64,000 bases of DNA from Marvania coccoides (Eukaryota > Chlorophyta > Trebouxiophyceae > Chlorellales > Chlorellaceae), in NCBI GenBank assembly GCA_963854735.1, contig OY978109.1, positions 310,001 to 374,000 of the forward strand. The letters run 5' to 3'. The notes beneath the pieces were generated by a model. That model saw only the letters and a program-made list of their open reading frames with translations, was not told where the DNA came from and searched no databases. This document shows, piece by piece, positions 12,031 through 22,079 of the stretch. Numbering within the stretch: position 1 is the stretch's first letter; every line of letters begins with the position of its first letter. A program made the position numbers and the translations under genes.

Positions 12031-12459
12031 CTTCGGTCGCCGCTGCGCTCTCGTTGCAAGGGCAACATATTGATCTATTTATTTCGATAAATTTAGGTGA
12101 GTAGAAACAATGGGTTTCGTATAAAATTCCAGTTCTCGTCTCAGCACACGTGATTTTGAGTTGACCGACAACTGACTCTTCGACACCAATGTGAAACCCG
12201 CTGCATTCAGATTATCAAGTGCTTTACAACTATCAATGCTGGCAGCATCCAGGCAGGCCAGCGAAGCAAAAATGAATGCTGCGAATGGGTCACTCCCGCC
12301 ACAGTCATGCAGACAAAATTCATTTACATGTCCAGTAAACCCCGAGGATGATTAGCTCGGTGAAAAATCTCCAGGGGGAGGACGCCAGCAGAAGGTGCCA
12401 AAATCCATGCATGCAGGGTTTAACACTTCTTATTTCTTTCTTTCCCTGGCCCTTGTTAT
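12031..12459. other. Intergenic region
   Basis: Lies between the divergent 5' end of the amino-acid transporter and the 3' end of the unresolved minus-strand gene. No coding signal seen. An open frame at 12320-12517 overlaps the last exon of that gene in another frame and is taken as a shadow. Confidence 0.45.
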
Positions 12460-13012
12460 TTATTTCTTCCGGCAGACCTGCGTGTATCTCGGCCAGCTTT
12501 GCTTTCTGGCAGTCCATTGCGCAATGATCCCTCCACCCGTGTCCGCCGGAATTTTCAGAATCTTCGCGAACTCCACAAATCCATCGTCCGCTGGGAATAG
12601 GACATTCTGCCCACGACTTACTTGTTGGCCCCAGCAGAAAGCAGCCGCAGGATTCTATCCCCGCTGACCCGCCTCCAGCCAGGGTGCGAGAAAATGGTGG
12701 CGACGTCGCTGGAGGGAGTGACCCTCAGGCCCCCAGCTAAGCATACATACATACATACATTACAGGGTTTTAAGTCCGCAACTAAGGCCCCGTACATACA
12801 CATACGCATATGAAAAAATACACCAACGCTTTGCAGCAGTTCAGGCAGCGGGCGGCTGAACTCCAGTGCAGCGATGGCCAGCTTTGCGTTGTGTTGCACG
12901 ATGCTTTCCGCCTCAGTCGAGTTGCTGCATGGAAGCGGGCCGTCGTTACCCAGGTAAACAGGGGGGTTGATTATTATGTTAATATTTAAAACCCGATTAT
13001 TAGTCCTCAGAA

Positions 13013-13044
<32 letters not shown>

Positions 13045-13455
13045 TCAGCCCAGCCTACTTCGCAGCGCCCGCAGCGCCCATCTCAGCTGCTTTGCTCCCG
13101 CCAGCATCGCAGCCAGCCTCTCTTGCCGCCGCCCAAGCTGTATATGCCACTTCCACACCGCCTGCTGCTGCTCTAACAGCAACAAAAGTACACGGTGCGG
13201 CTACAGTCTAGAGATGAGTGTCACCCGGCCCATTCAAATGCAACCCCGCCTGTTTTCAAAGCACAGATGGCAAGAACTGACCTGTGATGCATGCCAGCAA
13301 GTGCTGGGCTCCTTTCAGCTTCATCATAGTTCGGGCTGGAAAATCACATCCTCGCCATGCTCGTCCAGCAGGGCAACATGGACGCAGTCGGCGGTGAGCA
13401 AGAAACTGCGGCAGGAGCATGAGGAGCCCTCTGGGTCGTACGTCGCCAATATGAA
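12460..13455 (-). CDS. Unidentified multi-exon gene, partly resolved
   Basis: Three exons join in frame: 12924-12824, 12736-12669 and 12606-12460 (stop TAA). They give a continuous stretch containing QHNAKLAIAALEF, RVTPSSDVATIFSHPGW and NVLFPADDGFVEFAKIL. I do not recognise the family. Two further upstream segments look coding on the same strand: about 13170-13045, a Gln/Leu/Arg-rich likely coiled coil, and about 13452-13320, a segment with YDPEGSS and LLTADCVHVALLDEHGED. I could not join these to the resolved exons in phase. A compact beta-rich head followed by a coiled coil would suit an XRCC4/XLF/PAXX-like protein, but that is only a guess. The first intron of the resolved part is almost entirely a dispersed repeat. 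The 5' end approaches the divergent allantoin synthase start at 13732. Confidence 0.45.
12742..12805 (-). repeat. Dispersed intronic element, copy A
   Basis: In the host-gene sense it contains GGCCTTAGTTGC, then AACCCTGTAATGTATG and a (TATG)n tail. It fills most of the 87-nt intron 12737-12823. The same blocks occur at 21283-21360 and 59392-59458. Confidence 0.8.
13012..13039. repeat. (AT)n microsatellite
   Basis: About 13 uninterrupted AT dinucleotides, in a probable intron of the unresolved minus-strand gene. Confidence 0.95.
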
Positions 13456-13731
13456 CAATCGCTGATCTCAATTTCAACGCGTGAAGTACCGAAAATAACG
13501 CAAGAAAATAATAAATTGTGAAGATCAAATGCAATCCAGCAAGCAGATTAAAGGAGAGGGCCTCTAAATATTTCAAATTTGACGTGCACGTTAAATTGGC
13601 GCAAGCACGTGCTTGCGCCCTAACACATTTCTCGCCATTTTTTTTCCGTCCAGAAGCAGCTTTACGCGTTAATCGAAATTGGGTTGCATTCTGCGCACCA
13701 ACAGCTACTCGGAGACGCCCGTAATCCAGCC

Positions 13732-16700
13732 ATGGCACTGGTGCTCGATGAAAATGCAATCATTAGTTGTTGCTCGTGCCAGCGCTTTGCCGCGGCCCTG
13801 GCTGCCAAGGGCCCGTTCCACTCCGCAAAAGACTTAATTTGCGCCTCTCAAATCGTATGGTGGCAGGAGGTGCGCTCACTTACGCCGTGCCCTACTCCTC
13901 GGCTTCGAGACACCGCCCTGAGAAAATCAATTACTATTCATTAATTGCAGACCCCCATTTCCAGCTGGCTGGAGGCATTTGCCGCCCACCCCAAGATCGG
14001 CGACTTGGACAACCTGCGGCGCAAGTTTGACCCGTTTGCTGCCTTCAGCAAAGGCGAGCAATCCACCGCCGCTGCAGCCCCTGAAGCCACCCTGCAGGTC
14101 TGGAAGAAGATAAAAGCTGCCGTTTTTATATTTAAATGTTTGAATTTGAACCTCCTCGTGATCCCCCCCCCCCCCGTGACACTTGTATATATTTGCTTTT
14201 TTATAGGGCCTGGCCGACTGGAACGCCAAATATGAAGCAAAGTTCGGCCACATCTTCATCATCTGCGCCTCTGGCAAATCGGCAGGCTTCATGCTGGACG
14301 CCATCAAACAAAGGTAATAGTAATTGTGGAGGGGGAAGGGGGGGAACAGGGGGTTGGTTCAGCAGCAGCAGTTTTTATTGCGGTGGTTTTTCGGCTGTCG
14401 TTACTTTTGATAGAGACAGAGTTTGGTCGTTGTTAGTAGACTCTGTGTGTTTCCGTTGAGTGGTGGCGTTGAAAAACGCCGGTTTGGGTGCTCCATGTGG
14501 GGCAAGACAACAAAGGAAAGGGAGGGGTTAAAGTGCATTGGGGGGAGGAGGCAACGCAACGCAGTCAGAGCGGCAAATGGCAAACCGGCAAATAAAGACA
14601 ACCTGGAGGAAGCAAAGCAGTGTGGTAACAAGGCGCGGCAAACGGAGCAAGCAGCCCGGCGTTTGCGGCAAAAAAGCAGTGAGTGCAAGAACAAAGAACC
14701 AAAATTCCGAAGGTGTACCTGCATTTTATTGTGCAAATCTCGCGGGAAAATGGAGGAAATACAAACACGTTAGTAGCTAACTTTCTACCTGATGTTGACC
14801 GCCCGCAGGAGGGAGGAGCTCATTGCCCCCACCGCCGCGCCGCCCTTCGCCGCCTTTCCAGCCGCAGGCGCCGCGTCGCCGAAGCACTTCCAGAACCGCA
14901 GGGTCTCGTCGGCCGCCGCCGACACCACGGAGGTCCCGTCAGGGGACTGCGCGAGGTGCAGCACCCGGGAGGTGTGCCCTGTCATCTCCGCCACCTTTGC
15001 CAGCGAGGGATACTTCCACAGGCACAGCTGGTTCTGGGAGAACCCGTGAGACGACAGAATCTCCTTCTCGTGGCGGTTCCACTGCAGCGCGCACACCTGC
15101 GACCCGGTGTCGATGGAGTTGAGCTCAGCCCCGGTGTGCGTGTTCCAAAATTTGATGCAGCGGTCCGCGGTACCCCCGCCGGACGCCAACAGGTTGCTCT
15201 GGAAGGGGCACCACGCAAGCGCCTTCACCGCGGCCTGGTGCGCGGTGAGGCGGTGCAGGGGGCGGTCGGCAGCAGCGTCCCACACCATCAGCAGGTTGTC
15301 GTTGCCGCCGGACGCCAGTTGTGCGCCGTTGGGGGACCACTTGAGGCCGCACACCTCCTGCTCGTGGCCCCGCAGGCGGGACACCACGTGGTCGCGCACA
15401 CGCACGTCATGGTGGAGTATTGCCGAGTCCCGCCCTCCGGTGGACAGCAGGTGCTGGTTCCACGCCATGGAAGACACGCGGGCGGAGTGCCCGGGGAGGT
15501 TTCGCACCGGTCGCATGCGCTCCGCGTCCCAGATCTGGGTGAGGGAGTTGGACATGCCCACAGCCAGGTGTTTGCCGTCGGCCGCCCATCCAACGGAGGT
15601 GACGTAATCGTCCCCCTCCAGGGCGAGCAGCTGCTGGATGTCGCCGGAAGATGCGTTCCAAAGGTAGACGGTCTGGTTGAGGGCCACGGCCACCGAGTTG
15701 GAGGACCCCCAGTCGAGGAGGTTGAGGTAGTAGTCATCGACGAGGTCAGGGGCGTCCAAAATTCGCTCCGGCGCGGAGGGAACCGCGCGGAACTTCTTGG
15801 TGGGGCGTGCGTCGGTGGTGTTGGCGGAGTATACAGCGGAGAGGTGGCTGACATGGCCCTGGGGGGGCGCGGGAGCCTTCTGTTTGAAGGCGAGGATGCG
15901 CGACGAGGCATCGGCCTGCCCCAGGTTGGCCGCCAGCTGCTTCTTGTACTCAGCCTGCGCGGGGGAGGAGAAGAGGAAGGATTGGGTGTTGGATTTGGTT
16001 GGATTTGGCAGCGTTTGGGCGGAGTGTGAGGGGCTTACCTTGGAAGGAGATTCCATCGTGTCCTGGACGTTCTCTACGTCCTTCATTTCCATCGCGATGT
16101 TGTAGCTGCCCGCGTCCAAGTTGCTGGCACTGCGGCTGGGGATGAAGCGATCCATCTGCGGGGCAAGGGAGCGAGAGAAAATCCGTTTAGATCTTGCCAA
16201 ACTGCCCGATTTGCGATCGTTTGGGAAAACAGCGAGCACGCAGGCACCGTGGGCTCACCTTTCCTGCCGTCTTGGTGTGCGCAGCGAACTTGGAGGGGGT
16301 ATGCTGCCCGTTGGGGGCAGATCGCAGAGGAGATGTGTTGAAAGTCATGTTTTTTCGTTCTATCCTAGCTAACTAGAGTAGTCAAGTGTCTATACTAAGC
16401 CTAAACCTAGAGAGTGTTTGCTGAATTCCTATTCTATCGCATGACAAAAAGGGGAGGAGGCAGGAGCCGTCGCCCAGCTTTATTCATTTCGTTTGGCTCC
16501 TGCTGTCATGCTGGGGAGCACAGCAGGCCAACCGTGTTTTTTTTTCATGCAGCAGTTCTAACACCCCCTCTCGCGCTTAACCTCTCTCCAGGTACACCAA
16601 CCCGCCCTCCGTGGAGCTCCTGGCGGCGGCAGCAGAGCAGCAAAAGATCACGGAGCTGCGGCTGTTGCGTGTCACCGGTGGAGCAGCAGCAGCCCCTGCT

Positions 16701-17385
16701 TCCCCCTCCTCCCCAGCCGCAGACCGCCGCGCAGGTCAGATCCTCTCGCATCTGCAGAACGCGCCCAGAGCCCCAGGTACAAACCGTCTGGGGGGCAGCA
16801 GCATTACCACACCCATTTCCATACAACACGCTTACACGCGTATTCTCATCTTCCTACTACTCTATTTTTGCAGCTCCAGCAGCTCCTCAGCTGAGCTCTC
16901 CCATCACTACGCACGTCCTGGACACTTGCCTGGGCAGGCCTGCAGCAGACGTGGGCATCTGCCTCGAAAAATTGGCCCCCGGCAGTGTTGGAGTTTGGGA
17001 AACTAAGGCCCTGAAGCGCACTAACGTCGATGGGAGGGTGCCAGACCTGCTGCCTGCGGCAAATGAGGTGGAGCCCGGGGTCTACCGCATCAGTTTTGAT
17101 ACTGCTGAGTACATGGCACGCTGTAAAGCGCAACATCCGACTTTCTACGCTGAGCGGCCTTTCTACCCGGCAGCCAGCGTGCAATTTGAGATCACGCCAC
17201 AGCAGGTGAGATTATGCGAAGTAGTGGAAGGGTCTCTTGATTCTGTGGGCACATGAATGAAATGAGGTAAGAGCGGGGTCACTAAAGAAAAGACGCACTT
17301 GAAAATCACCTTGCAGACGAGGCAGCACTTTCACGTGCCGCTGACATGGAACCCTTACGGCTACTCCACCTACCGCGGCAGTTAA
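13732..17385 (+). CDS. TTL: Allantoin synthase: OHCU decarboxylase-HIU hydrolase fusion (TTL)
   Basis: Bifunctional enzyme of urate breakdown: hydrolyses 5-hydroxyisourate, then decarboxylates OHCU to S-allantoin. Exons 13732-13869, 13951-14097, 14207-14313, 16592-16776, 16874-17205 and 17317-17385 code 325 aa, all in phase, about the length of plant TTL. The N-terminal decarboxylase part has ISCCSCQRFA, the HPKIG catalytic-His motif, KGEQST and FGHIFIICASGKS. The C-terminal transthyretin-like part has ITTHVLD, HFHVPL and the terminal YRGS, including both catalytic His. Between the domains R177-AGQILS-H-L185 resembles the internal PTS2 signal of plant TTL, except that position 2 is Ala, so peroxisomal targeting is likely but not certain. 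Intron 3 (14314-16591, 2278 nt) contains a complete CDC20 gene on the other strand; the reading frame continues across it as AIKQR|YTNPPSVEL, as expected for the family. Confidence 0.93.
14785..16348 (-). CDS. CDC20: CDC20, APC/C co-activator (nested gene)
   Basis: Activator and substrate receptor of the anaphase-promoting complex. Exons 16348-16259, 16155-16039 and 15954-14785 give 458 aa. Features: C-box DRFIPSR at about residue 32, ILDAPDLVDDYYLNLLDWGSS leading into the propeller, seven WD40 blades (for example GHEQEVCGLKWSPNG and GHTSRVLHLAQSPDG), and the C-terminal IR tail. The blade order and the ILDAP entry point to CDC20 and not to CDH1/FZR. The 84-nt second intron is a multiple of three without a stop, so retention would add 28 residues; splicing is preferred because SPSK|AEYKKQL matches the plant protein. 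The whole gene lies inside intron 3 of the allantoin synthase gene on the opposite strand. Confidence 0.95.
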
Positions 17386-17596
17386 AGGCGTTTAGGATGA
17401 TTTTTTTTTGAAGCTTCAGAGGCAGCTGCCTCGTGGTGCAAGGAAGAAAAGGAAGGGTTAAAACTAGTTTTTTTTTATATTTTTCAAATAGGGACATGCA
17501 TTTGGAGGTTCCGATCGTAGTGTAATCTGGATAGATCGCGCGGCTGCGGAATGGGACGGGCCAGAAACCGTAAATCAATCGCATCCTAAGATATTT

Positions 17597-19847
17597 ATGC
17601 ACGCCACTCGGGCAGGGGACATGCCCCACTCATTCACATCTCCAAAAGGTCTGCATTCGTCACCCGATGCGCCTACCTCCCCATTTTCACCCTTGATGCC
17701 CTTTTTCAATCATCTGATCTTTTCATCCCAAATTTCTCGCGCAGTCTCCGAGCCCATCGGCCCTGAGGCTATCCCCAGTCCCCACCCCACACGTAAACTT
17801 CGCTTTTCCTTCGCCGACGGCCCTGAATCCCCGCTCTCCGCCCCTTCAGAGGCTGAATTTTCATCTCCTCAGCGTCTGGTAGAAGACCCGGACTCGCCCA
17901 CCAGCCGCCTTCTGGAGCGCGCAGCGCAGCGCTCCCTGAAGCAAGCCACCCCCACCACAGAGCGCAAGTTTAATTACATGGCAGACATCGCTAGAAACCC
18001 CAGAGTGGCAGCAACAGCTCGGTTAGAAATGGACAGAGGGGCTGCCACTCCCACCGCTAACTCGCCCCCCCAGGGCATCCCCTCAGGCACCGGGCTCACG
18101 TTTTTTCAGCATGGGGTGGATATCAAGCGCCAGGCGGCGCTCATTGCTGAGTTGGACAGAGACGCTGAGCACGAGAGTCGGATCAATCAAGAGATGGCGA
18201 CGGTGATGCTGAAGCGGCTGGGTACAGGCAGAACCACGGCGGAGCGGGTGCTGTCGGCGCTGCAGGCGTTTGCGTCGGCGGAGGCGACGTACTCGCGCGC
18301 CATGCAGGTGTTGTCGGGGGTACAGATTGCAGGCGAGTGATTTTTTGAAAATACGTTTTTTTTTTTTATGCCTTGTGTATTTTGGAGATAACACGTGGAT
18401 CTCAATGCGTGTATTTAGTTTCCAGAGCTTGCAATAAATGCATTTGGATTAGTTTTTGATGGCTACATTTTATTAAACATTTTCTTCTTCTGGGGTAATT
18501 ATCGCAGGCGAAACAGACGGGCCGTCGCTACGCAACGCCATGCGAGCCTTTGCAGGCCTCCCTGCAGCGCTGGGGGGCCTCCATTGTGACAATGCCGAGT
18601 CGCTGCCTCCGTTTATCAAAGCAGTAAGTAACACGCTGGGGGAAAATGCATTCTTGGGAAACAACACCCGGAATAAATTCATTTCATTCCATTTGCTAAG
18701 CATACTTCCCGTCAAATGCGCATAGAATGTAAATTTTAACTTACATCGCAACCTAAATTTTTGTCCTGTCCAAAATTAAACGAATTTGCAGGTGCAAAGC
18801 GCTCTGATGGAACTTCGCACAGCCTGCGAGGAGATCGGCCAGGGGGCCATGTCGGCGCAGCGCAGCGTGAACGCCGCCCGACGCGACCTCCAAGCCGCGC
18901 TGGCGGTGCACAGAGACGCCTGCACGGCCTTTGACGCTGCTATCAAAGAGGGACTGCTGACGCAGCGGAGGAGCGGCCCCGCAGCGACCGCGCTGAGGGT
19001 CAGGGCCGCGGACGCGGACCCTTGGGTGGCAGAGGGGCGGCTGGTGGAGCGGCAAGCGGCTCTGCAGCGAGCACAGACCCACCAACGGCGGTACTTGGCT
19101 GGGGCATTTCGCAGGGTGGGAGAACTGGAAAGGAGGCGCATGAACGTGACCTGCGCCGCGCTGAACGCCATTGCGCACCAACCCCGCGCTGAAGGCCTCC
19201 AGGCGAGTCATTTGTCGTTATATTTCACCAAAAATGCTGCAAAATATGCGGTTTTCAATTCAACGGCAACAGCTAATTAAATGTGTGTGGTTTTAGTTTC
19301 GCAGGAAGTGGGAGCGGCAGTGCACGATCTGGCCTACTCAGTAGCCGCTGTCGACCCCGATGGCGACCTCGAAGCTTTCAGCGAAGCCGCTGGGGTCAGC
19401 GTGCGCAACGGCGACGCGCTATCAGTGCGCCAAGCCGAAACCGTGGCCCACATGTGGGAGGAGCTCCTCGCGTCGGCAGAAATCGCGAAGCAGGGGCCCA
19501 TCGAGCGATTTGAATCGGGGAAGAAAGACGGCCGACAGCTGGGGTGGGTGAGGGGGTATGGAGTGCTCACGAGGGCGGGATTTCTGCACTGGTTCGTTGC
19601 CCCGCACGACGGGGCGGCGCCCGGCGCGTGGGGCCGCGTGGGCGGCCCCACGGTCAGCGTTAATTTAGCGAGGTGCGATATTGAGAGGGCGGACCCCCCC
19701 ACACTGAGAATCTACGAGTCGGGGCTGGGGTGGTTGAGCGGGGTGCGTGGGGCGACGTTGACGTTGAGAACGACTGAGATTGAGGACTGCTGCGAGTGGG
19801 CGGCTGACGTGAGAGAGCTCATTGCTGCCTGCAGCGGAAAGGGCTAA
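17597..19847 (+). CDS. F-BAR-like plus PH domain protein
   Basis: Probable membrane-shaping or trafficking protein. Exons 17597-18332, 18508-18623, 18792-19202 and 19305-19847 give up to 601 aa. After a Ser/Pro-rich N-terminus there is a long helical region: FFQHGVDIKRQAALIAEL, FASAEATYSRAMQVLSG, then ETDGPSLRNAMRAFAGL, matching the order of F-BAR landmarks. The C-terminus (VRGYGVLTRAGFLHWFV... to CCEWAADVRELI) looks like a PH domain with its final Trp-bearing helix. Introns 1 and 3 have GC donors (AG|GCGAGT at 18333 and 19203); intron 2 is GT-AG. No GT donor near either site keeps the frame. The start is uncertain: 17597 and 17621 are both possible, and a 5' intron cannot be excluded. Family assignment comes from pattern only. 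Confidence 0.66.
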
Positions 19848-20339
19848 AGAGAAAAGGGACTGGACGTATTGGTGTACTGGTTCCTGCTTGCTGGTGCTAT
19901 ATTTATTATTAACTGTTTTCATTTGTTTTTTCACGTATCGTGTGGCACTTGAAGAAAGAAAATAGAAAAATATGACGTTACGTTTGTGTGTGACTGACCT
20001 GACGCCGGTTTTTTGTCAGGGGTTTTCTTTCTTAAACCTTCACTTTCTACAAACATCAAATATTCTTTTACACCGTGAATATTTTTTTTATTTTTTGTCC
20101 TGTTACTCTCGGGGTTTGCTTTTAAAGCGTCTTTTAAATTACTTTACCATGTTGGGCAACGGCGTGCCGCCTTTCATTATTTCCTCTTTAACTATTTCCT
20201 CTTACGCATTAACCTTCAATGTAACCTCTCAACACTCGCTAGTCTGCGTCGGTTTCCAGGAGACCAGTGGCATGTTGATCGTGCTGAAAAGTGGCATTCA
20301 TTGGCAAGCCAAGGGGAGGGGGGGGGGGGGGGGGTAGGG
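19848..20339. other. Intergenic, T-rich; G17 run
   Basis: No supportable gene. A run of 17 G at 20318-20334 precedes the decayed ankyrin-gene fragment. Confidence 0.5.
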
Positions 20340-20356
20340 GGGGTCCTCAGCAGGCA

Positions 20357-20655
20357 AAGCGGGGTAGGAGGAAGTTTTCCGCAACTGGGGCAACATTCCC
20401 TCGCCGTGCCGAGGGCTGGAGAGCGCAATTATGGCGGTGTGGCAGCGATCGGTGAGGGAAACGACGCTTGGGGCGGTGCCTGACCACTCCGACCTGGGGG
20501 AGTTGCTTTCCAGACTGGAAGAGGACGTGAAAGAACGATTGCGCATGGTGCTGCGGGGCCTGAAGCACGCCATGCCGAATTTGGAGGAGCGGTGGCGAAT
20601 TTGGATTCTGCAGGCGAGCCTGGCGCAGTACGGGGCGCCGTTCTTTGACGATTGA
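20357..20655 (+). pseudogene. Relic 3' end of an ankyrin-repeat gene, copy 1
   Basis: Open frame EEVFRNWGNIPSPCRGLES leading to DLGELLSRLEEDVKERLRMVLRGL and a stop at 20655. It is clearly related to the downstream copy (YRNWERIPSKCKEIERG and DLAELSRRLEGDVEERMQIVLLGM). A stop codon lies immediately upstream in this frame and no ankyrin repeats precede it, so it is a truncated duplicate unless an acceptor at the upstream TAG joins it to an unseen exon. Confidence 0.55.
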
Positions 20656-21165
20656 AAGAGATATGTGTTGGGGAGTGCGAGCTTAACATAATGATGGCGA
20701 GAGAAAGGCGGGGAGTGGAGGTGGCCATGTACTTTATGTTGAGCCCTGAGATAATATAGCAAGGCTAAGTCCAGTATATATATACTAATTATTATATATG
20801 AATTTATTATATATGAAGTTGACCTAAGGATTCGCCGAATTTTTCACCATGCCTGTAAATTAAGGCTACGTCGGCCCTTTGGCATCCTCAAGAAAAGCTG
20901 CTCGCCACGGCAGCGGCTCAGCGCTGCACTGGGCCGCACTCGGCTCCTCCCAAGCTGCAGCCGTGTATAAGCGAGCTGGCGAAGCGGCAGTGCGGAGGCT
21001 GCTCGCCGCAGGGTGTCCTGCAGAAGATAAATCGTTGACCGGCTGTGCGCCCCTCATTACTGCGGGCACGAAACGGCGATGACGATGTCGTGGCCGCGTT
21101 GCTGGAAGCAGGCGCCGATCCCAACACCAAAGAAAGCTCAGGGGTGGTTTTTCTTCCTTTTATTT

Positions 21166-21268
21166 TTTATTATTTATTATTTATTATTTATTATTTATTA
21201 TTTATTATTTATTATTTATTATTTATTATTTATTATTTATTATTTATTATTTATTATTTATTATTTAT
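21166..21268. repeat. TTATTAT heptanucleotide array
   Basis: About 14-15 near-perfect copies of a 7-bp unit, within a probable intron of the decayed ankyrin gene. Confidence 0.95.
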
Positions 21269-21282
21269 ACTTCGGTGCCAGT

Positions 21283-21360
21283 CTGCTACGGGGCCTTAGT
21301 TGCCCTTTTGTGCGGACTTTAAACCTTGTAATGTATGTATGTATGCATGTATGTATGTGT
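21283..21360 (+). repeat. Dispersed intronic element, copy B
   Basis: Contains CAGTCTGCTACG, GGCCTTAGTTGC, TTTTGTGCGGACTTTAAACC and TGTAATGTATG with a (TATG)n tail. It lies in the sense orientation of the ankyrin pseudogene. Confidence 0.85.
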
Positions 21361-21737
21361 CTCCCTTGCTGATTTGCGCCATGAAGCACCGTCTGGCCGC
21401 TGCACGGCTGATAATCGCTGCGGGAGGCGACTTTTTTGAGGATTTGTCGGAGCTGCTCGCTCCGCAGTCTTGCTCGCTTTTGGTGGCGGCAGGATACCGC
21501 AACTGGGAGAGAATACCCAGCAAGTGCAAGGAGATTGAGCGGGGTTTGCTGCCGGTGTAGGGGCGGCAGCACCAGCACCCTGGAGACCTGGCTGAGCTTT
21601 CGAGGAGATTGGAAGGTGACGTGGAAGAAAGGATGCAGATTGTGCTGCTGGGCATGCACAGGTATGCGCCCACGCTGGACGAGACGCTGCTCGTAGAGAT
21701 CCTGCAAGAGGACAAGCGAGCAGCGCATGGGAGCTGA

Positions 21738-22079
21738 TCATGGCATCAAAATAAATCGATTTTCATTTTGTCGAGAGAGATTGAGTGTACATAGCGGCTT
21801 GTATTGTTGACTGAGAAAAACGGTTTTTGTTGTTGTTGTTGTGAGCATGAAATATTAAAAAACAAAATCGAACAACACAAAAATAAAACAAATACTGAAA
21901 CATTAAGGAAAATACATCGTGAAAATTGAAAAATAAAAGATCGAAACTCCTCCAAAATTGACTTACTGATACATCACGCATGGCACCGTAAAAAAAAACC
22001 ATGCACATCAAATTCAAGCATTAAATCACATCAAATCTTCCAAAACCGTACTTCATTCAAAAAAGTTATACATTAAAAG
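21738..22079. other. Intergenic, AT-rich
   Basis: A/T-rich sequence between convergent 3' ends. No gene seen. Confidence 0.5.

Larger units (their letters stand above)
20874..21737 (+). pseudogene. Decayed ankyrin-repeat gene, copy 2
   Basis: Ankyrin-type sequence GSALHWAALG...AVRRLLAAGCPAEDKS is followed by TGCAPLITA, a frameshift at about 21063-21070, then RNGDDDVVAALLEAGADPN in another frame. A probable intron (about 21143-21387, with a TTATTAT array and a dispersed element) leads to HRLAAARLIIAAGGDFFEDL and a C-terminal region that is interrupted by an in-frame TAG at 21558-21560, then continues to 21737. The frameshift and the stop together indicate a pseudogene, or a recently broken gene. 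It has a related truncated copy 0.5 kb upstream. Confidence 0.65.

Noticed and set aside
12601..12640. 17-nt intron between ANK-like codons and AATGTCC
   Set aside because: Too short to be spliced; a 62-nt intron from 12668 to 12607 gives the correct phase.
12618..12899. Reading the dispersed element in frame as coding sequence
   Set aside because: The frame is open by chance, but splicing at 12823 and 12737 removes the element and rejoins the exons in phase with better protein sequence.
14683..16029. 448-codon plus-strand frame opposite CDC20
   Set aside because: No domain or splice logic; it results from high GC and biased codons in the antisense CDC20 gene.
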